From positions 62,001 to 126,000 of the forward strand of contig OZ277031.1 in assembly GCA_965613685.1 (NCBI GenBank): a stretch of DNA of 64,000 nt, in the 5' to 3' direction. The stretch's first letter is position 1. Each line of letters starts with the position of its first letter. The notes beneath the pieces were generated by a model. The model had not been told where the DNA came from. It ran no database searches and saw only the letters and a program-made list of their open reading frames with translations. The position numbers and the translations under genes are program-made. This document shows positions 22,212-30,087 of the stretch, one piece after another. The DNA is from Methylotenera oryzisoli_B (lineage in GTDB: Bacteria; Pseudomonadota; Gammaproteobacteria; Burkholderiales; Methylophilaceae).

Positions 22212-23888
22212 ATGAAGTTAGCGAATTTAGCAAAAGGCGTATTGGTTGCAGATCAAATTTTGCCTGAGGATTTAAATGCCCTTGCTGCCCAAGGCATTAA
22301 AACCATCTTTTGCCATCGGCCCGATGGCGAAGGCGCCGATCAACCGAATTTTGCGGAGATTGCTCAAGCGGCTAAAAAGCTAAAAATCAAAACGCATTAT
22401 TTGCCTGTGGTGAGCGGTAAGATCTCTGATGCTGATGTAACAGCCTTTGCACAATTGTTTAAAGAGGCGAAACAGCCGGTATTAAGCTATTGCCGTTCAG
22501 GCATGCGGGCAGCCAGTCTATGGGCCTTGAGCCAAGGCGCGAGCTTGGGTCTGGCTCAAACCATGGAGGCTGGCAAGCAAGCCGGTTTTGATTTGTCAGG
22601 ACTGACACAAAGAATAGTAGGCACGCAAGCAAACAATGCCAGTGTTATCCACCATGAGGTGGTCATTATTGGCGGTGGCGCGGCTGGGGTGGCGGTCGCC
22701 TCCAGCTTGTTGTCGCGAAACAGCAAATTGGATGTGGCCATTATTGATCCGGCCGATACGCATTATTACCAACCGGGTTGGACCATGGTAGGCGGCGGTG
22801 TCTTTAAACCGGCCACCACGGTTAAGACCATGGCCTCGGTCATCCCTTCCAAAGCAAAATGGATACAAGCCGCTGTGGCTGGCTTTGAGCCGGATGCCAA
22901 GCAGGTTGTTTTAGAGGGCTGCCGCCCTATTAGTTACGACGCCTTAATCGTCTGCCCAGGCTTAAAGCTCAATTGGCATGGCATAGAAGGCTTGGTGGAA
23001 ACCCTAGGGCAAAATGGCGTGACCTCTAACTACCGTTATGACCTAGCGCAATACACCTGGGAATTGGTTAAAAAATTCAAAAAGGGCCGCGCTGTTTTCA
23101 CCCAGCCACCCATGCCCATCAAGTGCGCCGGGGCCCCGCAAAAAGCCATGTATTTATCGGCCGACCATTGGCTTAGAAGTGGCCATTTAGCCGACGTGGA
23201 CATTGAGTTTTACAATTCCGGCCCGGTGTTGTTTGGCGTCAAAGAATACGTGCCGGCTTTGATGGAATACGTAAAGCGCTATCGGGCTAAATTAAACTTT
23301 AACCACCGTTTAACAAAAATTGATGGCCCGGCTAAAAAAGCCTGGTTCACCGCCACCGATGCCGATGGCAACACCTCGACACTGGAGACCACCTTTGACA
23401 TGATCCACGTGGTGCCGCCGCAACAGGCACCGGACTTTATTCGTGCCAGTTCTTTGGTCGATGCAGCCGGTTGGGTGGACGTCAGCCAAGACACCTTGCA
23501 ACACAAACGCTACCCCAGCATTTATGCATTGGGTGACGTGACCAATTGCCCCAATGCAAAAACCGCAGCGGCAGCACGCAAACAAGCACCGGTGGTTGCC
23601 ACCAACGTCTTGTTCGATTTGAACAAAGGCCAACACCGTGCCGCTTACGATGGTTACGGTTCTTGCCCATTAACGGTACAGCGCGGCAAAATTGTTTTAG
23701 CCGAGTTTGGTTTTGGCGGCCGCTTAATGCCGAGTTTCCCTAAGTGGTTTATCAACAGCCAACAACCGTCCCGTTTAGCATGGATTTTAAAAGAGCGTAT
23801 TTTGCCGCCTATTTATTGGTGGGCCATGCTCAAGGGCAGGGAGTGGTTAGCCAAACCAATTAAGCTTGATGCCGATAAAGCGCTTTAA
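22212..23888 (+). CDS. Fusion of DUF442 phosphatase/rhodanese-like domain and sulfide:quinone oxidoreductase
   Basis: Residues 1-~135 are a DUF442 (TIGR01244) domain with LSYCRSGMRAA, the CX5R loop of phosphatases and rhodaneses. From ~145 a Rossmann FAD domain starts with VVIIGGGAAGVAVASSL, followed by ALIVCPGLKLNW, PIKCAGAPQKAMYL (redox Cys), IYALGDVTNCPNAKTAAAARKQ and YGSCPLTV, all as in SQR. The C-terminus has amphipathic Trp-rich helices for membrane attachment. SQR oxidises sulfide and passes electrons to quinone; the N-domain may take up the sulfane sulfur. The combined architecture is known in databases. I used the ATG at 22212, spaced well from GGGAG; the ATG at 22203 lies too close. 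Confidence 0.92.
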   Translation: MKLANLAKGVLVADQILPEDLNALAAQGIKTIFCHRPDGEGADQPNFAEIAQAAKKLKIKTHYLPVVSGKISDADVTAFAQLFKEAKQPVLSYCRSGMRAASLWALSQGASLGLAQTMEAGKQAGFDLSGLTQRIVGTQANNASVIHHEVVIIGGGAAGVAVASSLLSRNSKLDVAIIDPADTHYYQPGWTMVGGGVFKPATTVKTMASVIPSKAKWIQAAVAGFEPDAKQVVLEGCRPISYDALIVCPGLKLNWHGIEGLVETLGQNGVTSNYRYDLAQYTWELVKKFKKGRAVFTQPPMPIKCAGAPQKAMYLSADHWLRSGHLADVDIEFYNSGPVLFGVKEYVPALMEYVKRYRAKLNFNHRLTKIDGPAKKAWFTATDADGNTSTLETTFDMIHVVPPQQAPDFIRASSLVDAAGWVDVSQDTLQHKRYPSIYALGDVTNCPNAKTAAAARKQAPVVATNVLFDLNKGQHRAAYDGYGSCPLTVQRGKIVLAEFGFGGRLMPSFPKWFINSQQPSRLAWILKERILPPIYWWAMLKGREWLAKPIKLDADKAL

Positions 23889-23905
23889 TTTTTTGAGGAC
23901 GATTT

Positions 23906-24754
23906 GTGTTTGATCCTATCCATATAAGCCTTTTACTCGGACTGTTTGTTGGCTTGGTGCTGGCCATCACGGGTGCCGGCGGGGCAATACTTTCCTTGCC
24001 ACTGTTGGTGTTTTTCTTAAATCTCAAAATGATCGATGCCGCACCTATATCCTTAATGGCCATCACCTTGTCGGCCGGTTTAGCCGCCGGCCTAGGCTTG
24101 CGATCAGGCATAGTGCGCTATAAGGCAGCGACGCTGCTAGCCAGCTTTGGGGTGTTGTGCGCACCACTGGGTGTGATGGCGGCGCATCAATTACCTGAAA
24201 AAGCCTTGGCGATTTTATTTTCTGTGGTGTTGTTGATCGTGTCGATTCGGTCGTTTCAAAAGTTTAAAACGCCTACCCTTTTGATAGGGGACGATTGCGA
24301 TGACCCAAACGGATGCGATGACGATGAAAAACCCGAACCGGCTTGCTCGGTTAATCCAGCCACCTCTAAATTATTCTGGACCGCGCCTTGCACCAAGCGT
24401 CTAATTTTAACCGGCGGTTTTTCTGGCTTTTTGTCTGGGCTATTGGGGGTAGGCGGGGGCTTCATTATCGTGCCCACCCTGCACAGCATCAGCAACCTAG
24501 AAAGCAAAATGATAGTGGCCACTTCGCTGGCCGTCATCAGCTTGGTGTCCATGGCCAGCGCTTTCTCTTATGCCGGCAACGGCACTATTTTATGGTTCAT
24601 TGCCTTGCCGTTTGTTGGCGCGACACTGGTCGGCATGCTGCTAGGCAGAATGCTGCACGGCAAAATCCCCAGCCACCTTAGCGTGCTGATATTTGGCATC
24701 CTCTCTGCCGCTATTGCTATTTTTATGTTGGTTAAAACGCTAGTGGGTTTCTGA
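23906..24754 (+). CDS. TauE/SafE family sulfite/anion permease
   Basis: The 282-residue membrane protein carries two TauE repeats, with GLVLAITGAGGAILSLPLLV near the start and GFLSGLLGVGGGFIIVPTL near residue 175. These export sulfite or other sulfur anions. A cytoplasmic or periplasmic loop between the repeats is unusual: DDCDDPNGCDDDEKPEPAC, rich in Asp and Cys. GTG start at 23906 with TGAGGACG ribosome site, 17 bases after the SQR gene, completes the operon. Exporting the sulfite made by the dioxygenase is the obvious role. Confidence 0.9.
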   Translation: MFDPIHISLLLGLFVGLVLAITGAGGAILSLPLLVFFLNLKMIDAAPISLMAITLSAGLAAGLGLRSGIVRYKAATLLASFGVLCAPLGVMAAHQLPEKALAILFSVVLLIVSIRSFQKFKTPTLLIGDDCDDPNGCDDDEKPEPACSVNPATSKLFWTAPCTKRLILTGGFSGFLSGLLGVGGGFIIVPTLHSISNLESKMIVATSLAVISLVSMASAFSYAGNGTILWFIALPFVGATLVGMLLGRMLHGKIPSHLSVLIFGILSAAIAIFMLVKTLVGF

Positions 24755-24795
24755 TAAGCCGGCCTCACTGCCCCAGCTTAACTTTCTGCCATGAG

Positions 24796-24829
24796 AAAAA
24801 AGAGCGACGTTTCTACGTGGCTCTTTTTT
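24796..24829 (+). terminator. Terminator of the sulfur operon
   Basis: AAAAGAGC-g-ACGT-ttct-ACGT-g-GCTCTTTT hairpin followed by T residues. Confidence 0.9.
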
Positions 24830-24888
24830 GTTTTAAGTGATTTATTTTCCTGATTGCAATATAAATTAATACGCCCCATCAGGTCTTA

Positions 24889-24917
24889 TTGACTTTAGTT
24901 CTAATAAGAACTATATT
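24889..24917 (+). promoter_or_regulatory. Promoter of marR-yceI-CDGSH genes
   Basis: TTGACT (24889-24894), 17 bases, TATATT (24912-24917): a near-consensus sigma-70 promoter overlapped by the first palindrome and touched by the second. Confidence 0.8.
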
Positions 24918-24935
24918 AGTCCTAATAAGAACTAA
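24896..24935 (+). promoter_or_regulatory. Tandem palindromic operators for the MarR regulator
   Basis: TAGTTCT-AATA-AGAACTA (24896-24913) is a perfect palindrome. TTAGTCCT-AATA-AGAACTAA (24916-24935) is the same with one mismatched pair. Their centres are 21 bases apart, two DNA turns, so two dimers would sit on one face and cover the -10. Autorepression is the natural reading. Confidence 0.82.
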
Positions 24936-24946
24936 CAGAGAGTGCC

Positions 24947-25372
24947 ATGGAATTTTTACCCCTATTAAGAGAGTTGGCTAGTAGCTATCAAGCCTTTGAA
25001 CGGTTTTCCGCACCGCACATTAAGTCCATGAATTTAACGGCATCGCAATTTGATGTCATTGCTACCTTAGCCAATCAACCGCCCATGACGTGCAAGGAAT
25101 TAGGCGAGAAAACTCTGATTACCAAGGGCACGTTGACGGGCATATTGGATAGGCTGGTCATCAAAGAAATCATAGTAAGAATCAGCAACGATGAAGACGG
25201 CAGAAGTCAAAAAATCCAGTTGACTGAATATGGACAAACCATCTTTTCACAGGCTTTTCCCAGCCATATGCAGCATCTTGAAAAAGCCTTCGGTCAATTA
25301 TCCGAAGCAGACATGATTAATCTAAGCAGCTCGTTGAAAAAGCTAAGATTGGCCATGGAAAAACACAGCTAA
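24947..25372 (+). CDS. MarR family transcriptional regulator
   Basis: The 141-residue winged-helix protein has MNLTASQFDVIATLANQPPMTCKEL, the recognition helix ITKGTLTGILDRLVIKEII and a wing with RISNDEDGRSQKIQLTE. A single Cys (position ~46) in the DNA-binding region might sense oxidants. It sits directly behind two palindromes that overlap its promoter and is followed by yceI and a CDGSH gene, which it probably controls. Confidence 0.93.
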   Translation: MEFLPLLRELASSYQAFERFSAPHIKSMNLTASQFDVIATLANQPPMTCKELGEKTLITKGTLTGILDRLVIKEIIVRISNDEDGRSQKIQLTEYGQTIFSQAFPSHMQHLEKAFGQLSEADMINLSSSLKKLRLAMEKHS

Positions 25373-25387
25373 ATTAAGGAGCAAAAA

Positions 25388-25954
25388 ATGAAAAAGATCA
25401 TATCGGCAATCAGTCTAATGGCGCTCATGGGTTCGGCTTGGGCTGCCCCAGAGACCTACATCATTGATGGCAAGCATACCTTCCCAAGATTCTCATACAG
25501 CCATTTTGGCTATTCCACGCAATTAAGTCGATTTGATAAAACAACGGGCACCATCGTATTGGATACAGCGGCCAAACAAGGTTCGGCTAACGTCATTATC
25601 GACACCACCTCGGTGAACACCGGCTTGGCTTTATTTAATGAGCACATACAAAAAGAAGAGTTTTTTGATACGGGCAAATTTCCCACGGCCACATTTGTGT
25701 CCAGCCAGTTTAATTTTGAGGGCGACGCACTCAAATCCATAGATGGCAAGCTAACCATTAAAGGCATTAGCAAAGACTTAAGCTTGAGCATTAGCTCATT
25801 TTTATGCATGCCCCATCCCATGGCCAAAAAAGAGGCTTGCGGTGTCAATGCCAGCACAGTGATTAAACGCAGCGATTTCAATATGGGCAAGCACGTTCCC
25901 TACGTGAGTGATGAAGTGAGAATTGATATACCAGTTGAAGCCATCAAACAATAA
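25388..25954 (+). CDS. YceI family periplasmic lipid-binding-like protein
   Basis: The 188-residue protein has a signal peptide (ending GSAWA) and the YceI beta-barrel motifs: YIIDGKHTFPRFSYSHFGYS at the mature N-terminus, HIQKEEFFDTGKFPTATFVS in the middle and RSDFNMGKHVPYVSDEV near the end. YceI proteins bind isoprenoid chains such as polyprenyl quinones. It begins 15 bases after marR with RBS TTAAGGAGC, so it belongs to the same operon. Confidence 0.95.
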   Translation: MKKIISAISLMALMGSAWAAPETYIIDGKHTFPRFSYSHFGYSTQLSRFDKTTGTIVLDTAAKQGSANVIIDTTSVNTGLALFNEHIQKEEFFDTGKFPTATFVSSQFNFEGDALKSIDGKLTIKGISKDLSLSISSFLCMPHPMAKKEACGVNASTVIKRSDFNMGKHVPYVSDEVRIDIPVEAIKQ

Positions 25955-25976
25955 ATAACCATCATGGAGATGAAAA

Positions 25977-26213
25977 ATGAAACCTGAAATTGCTCATAAT
26001 AGCCCTTACGCCGTTGCCGTGGAAAGTGGCAAAACCTATTACTGGTGCTCTTGCGGTAAAAGCAAAAGCCAACCGTTTTGCGATGGCGCGCATCAAGGCG
26101 GCCCATCCTCCCCCGTGGCATTTACCGCGACAGAAAATAAAACGGTGTATTTCTGTGGCTGCAAAATCACCGCCAACGCCCCATTTTGCGATGGTGCACA
26201 CAGCAAACTCTAA
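25977..26213 (+). CDS. Double CDGSH iron-sulfur protein
   Basis: The 78-residue protein has two CDGSH motifs: YYWCSCGKSKSQPFCDGAH (~21-39) and VYFCGCKITANAPFCDGAH (~57-75). Each C-x-C...C...H set binds one [2Fe-2S] cluster of the mitoNEET type, as in single-chain double-CDGSH proteins. Function in bacteria is unclear (redox or cluster transfer). RBS ATGGAGATGAAA precedes the ATG; the gene ends the marR operon. Confidence 0.95.
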   Translation: MKPEIAHNSPYAVAVESGKTYYWCSCGKSKSQPFCDGAHQGGPSSPVAFTATENKTVYFCGCKITANAPFCDGAHSKL

Positions 26214-26237
26214 TTAGCAGTAAATGGCTTAGCCACC

Positions 26238-26270
26238 AAAAAAGGGTCGCGTCATGCGGCTCTTTTTTGT
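26238..26270 (+). terminator. Terminator of the marR operon
   Basis: AAAAAAGGGTCGC and GCGGCTCTTTTTT pair fully when two G-U wobbles are allowed; loop GTCAT; T run follows. Confidence 0.88.
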
Positions 26271-26304
26271 TTTAAGGCATCGAAATAAAGTGGCAATGAT
26301 GGGC

Positions 26305-26332
26305 ATAAAAAAAGCCCACATCACTGTGAGCT
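26305..26332 (-). terminator. Terminator of tRNA-Leu
   Basis: On the minus strand, AGCTCACA-GTGA-TGTGGGCT (one wobble) is followed by seven T residues, 32 bases after the tRNA 3' end. Very similar terminators recur at 29998 and 32757. Confidence 0.88.
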
Positions 26333-26363
26333 CATTTTTACTGGACTTTATACAACTTGTCCT

Positions 26364-26448
26364 TGGTGCCGGCGAAGAGACTCGAACTCTTACGACCTAA
26401 GTCACAACCACCTCAAGGTTGCGTGTCTACCAATTCCACCACGTCGGC
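26364..26448 (-). tRNA. tRNA-Leu (anticodon GAG)
   Basis: The minus strand folds as a class II tRNA with GTGGTGGAATTGGTAGACAC (D arm), ACCTTGAGGT anticodon arm with GAG, a long variable arm, GAGTTCGAGTC (T arm) and encoded CCA. The acceptor stem GCCGACG/CGCCGGC contains one A-C mismatch at the fifth pair. A TATAAT box lies at 26465-26460 on the same strand. Confidence 0.96.
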
Positions 26449-26637
26449 CTAAGGTCGTCATTATAGCGTATTTCAATGGCAACTCCTCCAACTCTTCGCC
26501 GCCTAATAATCTCAAGGGTTTGATCGTGATGACCATCGGCCCATGCTTGAATTGATCATTACATTAAGCAAATATTTATGTTATTTTAGTCCATGTTTTG
26601 TTTTGCCGTAGTTGAAAATAAACTTCTGGAGTGCATG

Positions 26638-28767
26638 ATGGATGACCTAAAAGACAGCGCAATTAAGACCTATCATGGGGGTTGCCCGCATGATTGCCCA
26701 GACACCTGTTCCATGGTGTATCACGTCAAAGACGAAAAGCTCATCGCTGTTAAAGGCAACGCTGATCATCCAATGACCCGCGGCGGCCTTTGCGTCAAAT
26801 TGAATGACTTCGAAAAACGCCACTACCATCCGGATCGCCTTTTGTACCCGATGAAGCGAGTTGGGCCTAAAGGCACAAAACAATTTGAGCGCATTTCATG
26901 GGATGAAGCGCTCGATACCATCGTCGATAAATGGCAGGCGATTATCAAAGAACGTGGCCCTCAAGCCATCATGCCTAATAGCTATTTAGGTAATCAAGGC
27001 TTGGTGCATGGCTTAAATGGCGGCGATGCCTTCTTTGCCAGGCTGGGCGCAACCGTTACGGAAAGAACGTTTTGTGGGGAGGGTTCATGCACGGCGTGGT
27101 TGCTGACCGTTGGTCCAACAGCCGGGGTGGATCCAGAAAGCTTTATACACTCTAAATTTATCATCATCTGGGCGTGCAATTCGGTCAGTACCAATCTCCA
27201 TCATTGGCACATCATTAAGGAAGCGCAAAAGAGTGGCGCTAAGGTGGTGGTGATTGATGCGTACGCTTCCAAAACAGCCAAAGAAGCCGATTGGCACGTC
27301 TGCCCTAAACCAGGCACGGATGGCGCCTTGGCCATGGCCATGATGAACGTGATCATAGGCGAAGGCTTAGTGGACCAAGACTACGTCGATAATTACACCG
27401 TTGGCTATGCTGAATTAGCGGAAAAAGCGCTGACAAGAACACCAGAGTGGGCGGAGGCCATCACCGGCATCCCCGCAGACGATATTCGCAAGTTAGCAAG
27501 AGAGTACGCAACAACGCAACCGTCAGCCATAAGAATAGGCGTGGCTTTAGAGAAAAGTTGGGGAGGCGGCCAAGCCATACGCGCGGTTACCAGCCTTCCG
27601 GCTTTGACCGGCGCATGGCGCCATGTGGGTGGTGGCATACTTCAGTTTCCAGTATGGGAACACCCTTACAAATTTGATGTGATTTGCCGCCCAGATTTAA
27701 TCCCTAAAGGCACCCAAGTCGTTAACAACCTGCAGCTTGGCCGCGTGTTAACTGGCGAACAAAAGTTGGCGGTGCCGATTAAATCCATGATGTGTTGGAA
27801 CACCAATCCGGTGACGCAGGCAACCGAGTCAGAAAAGATATTAGAGGGCTTGAGCCGTGAAGATTTGTTTATGGTCTCGGCTGAGCATTTTATTTCCGAT
27901 ACGGCAGCCTACGCAGATATCTTGCTGCCAGCATCGATGGGGGCAGAGCAAGAGGACATGATTTTGTCATGGGGCCATTTGTACCTGACCTACAACACCA
28001 AATGCATAGCGTCGCCCGGTGAAGCCATTCCTAACAATGAAATTTTTAGACGCTTAGCCAAGCGTTTAGGTTTTGAAGAAGAAAATTTCAAATGGAACGA
28101 CACCGAATGCTTGGAGCATTATGTGGATTGGAGCTCGCCTGCTTGCGATGGCATAAATTTAGACTACCTCAAAAAACACGGTTACTTTAGGTTAAACGTC
28201 GGCACAAAAGACAACCGTGCGCCTCATAAAGAAGGCCACTTCCCAACCCCTTCCGGTAAATGCGAGTTTAGAGTGGTCGGGGCGAAAAACTTTGTGGCTG
28301 GGCCATTTAGACAAATGTACGAAGACTTCCAACCCGGTGAAGACATACCGGAGTTGCCTGACTACGTGGCATCCAAGGAGACGGCATTAGCCAACCCCGA
28401 GCTTGCCAAGAAATACCCTTTAAATATTCTTGCGCCCAAGAGCCATGGCTTTATCAATTCTTCCTACGCTAACATGGAGAGCAAGATTAAGGGTCAGGGC
28501 GAGCAGTTTGTGATGATCCATCCGGCCGACGCGATGGACAGAGGCCTGGTTGATGGCGGCCTTGCTAAAGTCTTTAATGATCGCGGCTATTTCGAGGCGG
28601 TGGCCAAGGTCACAACCGATGTCAACAAAGGCATAGTGGTGACGACCCTAGGGTATTGGCGACAGCTAAATAACGGGGTGGTGAATTCGGTCAGTTCGAA
28701 TGCATTTGGTGACATGGGGCATTCACCCACTTCACACGATTGCCTGGTAGAGGTGATGGCTATCTAA
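26638..28767 (+). CDS. Molybdopterin-dependent oxidoreductase
   Basis: The 709-residue protein belongs to the DMSO-reductase superfamily. An N-terminal [4Fe-4S] motif, GGCPHDCPDTCSMVYHV with the fourth Cys in GGLCVK (residues ~14-58), is followed by the molybdopterin domain (RISWDEALD, GSCTAW, IWACNSVSTN, KPGTDGALAMAMM) and a C-terminal dinucleotide-binding domain (YPLNILAPKSHGF). There is no Tat signal, so it is cytoplasmic. No partner subunit adjoins it. The substrate is not predictable. I chose the ATG at 26638; in-frame ATGs at 26593 and 26635 are alternatives, but GGAG at 26628-26631 fits 26635/26638. Confidence 0.92.
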   Translation: MDDLKDSAIKTYHGGCPHDCPDTCSMVYHVKDEKLIAVKGNADHPMTRGGLCVKLNDFEKRHYHPDRLLYPMKRVGPKGTKQFERISWDEALDTIVDKWQAIIKERGPQAIMPNSYLGNQGLVHGLNGGDAFFARLGATVTERTFCGEGSCTAWLLTVGPTAGVDPESFIHSKFIIIWACNSVSTNLHHWHIIKEAQKSGAKVVVIDAYASKTAKEADWHVCPKPGTDGALAMAMMNVIIGEGLVDQDYVDNYTVGYAELAEKALTRTPEWAEAITGIPADDIRKLAREYATTQPSAIRIGVALEKSWGGGQAIRAVTSLPALTGAWRHVGGGILQFPVWEHPYKFDVICRPDLIPKGTQVVNNLQLGRVLTGEQKLAVPIKSMMCWNTNPVTQATESEKILEGLSREDLFMVSAEHFISDTAAYADILLPASMGAEQEDMILSWGHLYLTYNTKCIASPGEAIPNNEIFRRLAKRLGFEEENFKWNDTECLEHYVDWSSPACDGINLDYLKKHGYFRLNVGTKDNRAPHKEGHFPTPSGKCEFRVVGAKNFVAGPFRQMYEDFQPGEDIPELPDYVASKETALANPELAKKYPLNILAPKSHGFINSSYANMESKIKGQGEQFVMIHPADAMDRGLVDGGLAKVFNDRGYFEAVAKVTTDVNKGIVVTTLGYWRQLNNGVVNSVSSNAFGDMGHSPTSHDCLVEVMAI

Positions 28768-28858
28768 GCAATCCTATATTTGACGTGTGCAGTAATCATT
28801 AGCTTTTAAACAGAGTATATTTAACACAGCAATCCTGCTTTTTTATAAAGGAACCACA

Positions 28859-29173
28859 ATGAACAAATTACTTTTGGCAGCGCTCATTTTAAGTTTAACC
28901 GCACTTGGCTACTTAGGATTCAAGCAATATGGGGATGATGATTACGGTACTAGACCTACCATTGCCGATGCTGCAAATCATAACAATCAAATGAACGAGT
29001 GCGTTAAATTGGCTTTAGAAAAACACCCTGGCGCCATGCTTGAAACGGAAGTTGAAATGGAGGATGGTCAACTCATTACCGATGTAGACATTCAAGGTGA
29101 CGACGGTAAAAAATGGGAAGTGGAGTGTGTTTTAGCTACCAAGGAATTGATTGAAGATAAGCTAGAAAACTAA
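28859..29173 (+). CDS. Small membrane-anchored PepSY-like protein
   Basis: The 104-residue product has one N-terminal hydrophobic segment (first ~20 residues) and an extracytoplasmic part with a PepSY-like pattern: ALEKHPGAMLETEVEMEDGQ and DVDIQGDDGKKWEVECV. PepSY domains are often linked to metal or peptidase inhibition, but this is only a resemblance. An AAAGGAACCACA ribosome site precedes the ATG. It lies 91 bases after the molybdoenzyme and ends in its own terminator. Confidence 0.78.
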   Translation: MNKLLLAALILSLTALGYLGFKQYGDDDYGTRPTIADAANHNNQMNECVKLALEKHPGAMLETEVEMEDGQLITDVDIQGDDGKKWEVECVLATKELIEDKLEN

Positions 29174-29203
29174 ACCCAACCAACTAATTTTAGTTTAAAC
29201 ATT

Positions 29204-29229
29204 AAAAAGGGAGCCAAGGCTCCCTTTTT
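29204..29229 (+). terminator. Terminator after the PepSY-like gene
   Basis: AAAAAGGGAGCC-AA-GGCTCCCTTTTT is a perfect hairpin with a T run. Confidence 0.95.
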
Positions 29230-29280
29230 GGTTTAGTCTAATTTTAGAGCATCCCACTAATGGATTTATCACGCTGTAAC

Positions 29281-29323
29281 TTGTTTCAACAGTATTTTTA
29301 TAGCGTCGCGTTACGCGACGCTT
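29281..29323. repeat. 43-bp repeat copy A, left of the toxin-antitoxin pair
   Basis: TTGTTTCAACAGTATT followed by a palindrome of the form GCGTCGCGTTACGCGACGC. A second copy with five differences lies at 30088-30130, so the toxin-antitoxin segment is bracketed by direct repeats. Confidence 0.85.
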
Positions 29324-29342
29324 GTATGTTTCTTTCTACGCC

Positions 29343-29380
29343 TTGACATTGTATTTAATGCACATAATAATATGCATTAA
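29343..29380 (+). promoter_or_regulatory. Promoter and operator of the toxin-antitoxin operon
   Basis: A perfect -35 TTGACA (29343-29348) with TAATAA 16 bases on. The 8-bp inverted repeat TTAATGCA/TGCATTAA (29355-29362, 29373-29380) spans the -10, as expected for autorepression by the antitoxin complex. Confidence 0.75.
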
Positions 29381-29406
29381 TTTACACAATATAAGACACG
29401 ATAATT

Positions 29407-29661
29407 ATGGCTATTACACAAAATATATACGCACAGTCCACAGTTAGTATGACTGATTTACGTCGAGCGAGTATTGCTGATATTGTCAGCGACTCCCCTG
29501 TTGCGGTGCTTAATCATAACAAACCAGCAGCATATTTACTTTCAGCGGACTATTACGAATTTTTGCTAGATCAGGTTGAGAATATCGAGCTTAGTAAGAT
29601 TGTGAAAGAGCGTCGCGGCGGTAAAACAGTGAAAGTGTCACTTGATGACCTACAGCCTTGA
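29407..29661 (+). CDS. Phd/YefM-type antitoxin
   Basis: The 84-residue protein has the Phd/YefM DNA-binding fold: VSMTDLRRASIADIVSDSPVAVLNHNKPAAYLLSADYYEFL. Its C-terminal half is charged and probably wraps the toxin. It overlaps the RelE-like toxin gene by 17 bases, and a palindromic operator lies over the promoter. Codon use is AT-richer than in the core genes. Confidence 0.92.
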   Translation: MAITQNIYAQSTVSMTDLRRASIADIVSDSPVAVLNHNKPAAYLLSADYYEFLLDQVENIELSKIVKERRGGKTVKVSLDDLQP

Positions 29662-29932
29662 GTTCCATGAAGACGCGCTAAAAGAATGGAATGACTTAGA
29701 CGGATTAATCAAATCTCAGTTTAAGAAGCAATTAGAAAAGCGCATGGAAAATCCACATGTGCCCTCTGCAAGATTAAGTAATGATCTCGGCGATTGCTAC
29801 AAAATCAAACTGCAAAAAATTGGCTATCGATTAGTGTACGAAGTAATCGATAGGCGCCTAGTGATTATTGTCTTATCCGTTGGCCGTCGAGACAGATTGC
29901 AAGCCTATACGAAAGCTAGCACAAGAAGGTAG
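29645..29932 (+). CDS. RelE/ParE-family toxin
   Basis: The 95-residue basic protein MTYSLEFHEDALKEWNDLD with KKQLEKRMENPH, LGDCYKIKLQKIGYRLVYEVID and VLSVGRRDR fits the RelE ribonuclease fold; the conserved basic and aromatic residues are present. RelE toxins cut mRNA in the ribosomal A site. I chose the ATG at 29645, inside the antitoxin gene; a TTG lies three bases before it. Confidence 0.92.
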   Translation: MTYSLEFHEDALKEWNDLDGLIKSQFKKQLEKRMENPHVPSARLSNDLGDCYKIKLQKIGYRLVYEVIDRRLVIIVLSVGRRDRLQAYTKASTRR

Positions 29933-29939
29933 GTGATAT

Positions 29940-29962
29940 AAGCGACGCGTAACGGGACGCTT
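29940..29962. repeat. Palindromic repeat copy B
   Basis: AAGCGACGCGTAACGGGACGCTT; imperfect palindrome of the same family as 29302-29323, 30109-30130 and 32704-32726. It could also end toxin transcription. Confidence 0.75.
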
Positions 29963-29997
29963 GATAGTTTTTTAATGAGGTAAAAGTCTCAGACATA

Positions 29998-30027
29998 AAA
30001 AAAGCCCACATCGCTGTGAGCTTGATT
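29998..30027 (-). terminator. tRNA-type terminator attached to a relic tRNA end
   Basis: On the minus strand AGCTCACAGCGATGTGGGCT followed by seven T residues, nearly identical to the tRNA-Leu terminator at 26305-26332. The tRNA it once served is represented only by the fragment next to it. Confidence 0.7.
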
Positions 30028-30060
30028 TTATTGATGGCCGAGACTGGAATCGAACCAGTG
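30022..30060 (-). repeat. Relic 3' end of tRNA-Phe (old attachment site)
   Basis: 39 bases match the segment containing the 3' end of tRNA-Phe (46868-46906) with one mismatch near the CCA end and one at the left edge. The match stops in the T arm, so this is not a functional tRNA but a probable footprint of an earlier integration. Confidence 0.75.
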
Positions 30061-30087
30061 GCCATCAAGATTCGTAGATGCTTAAAA

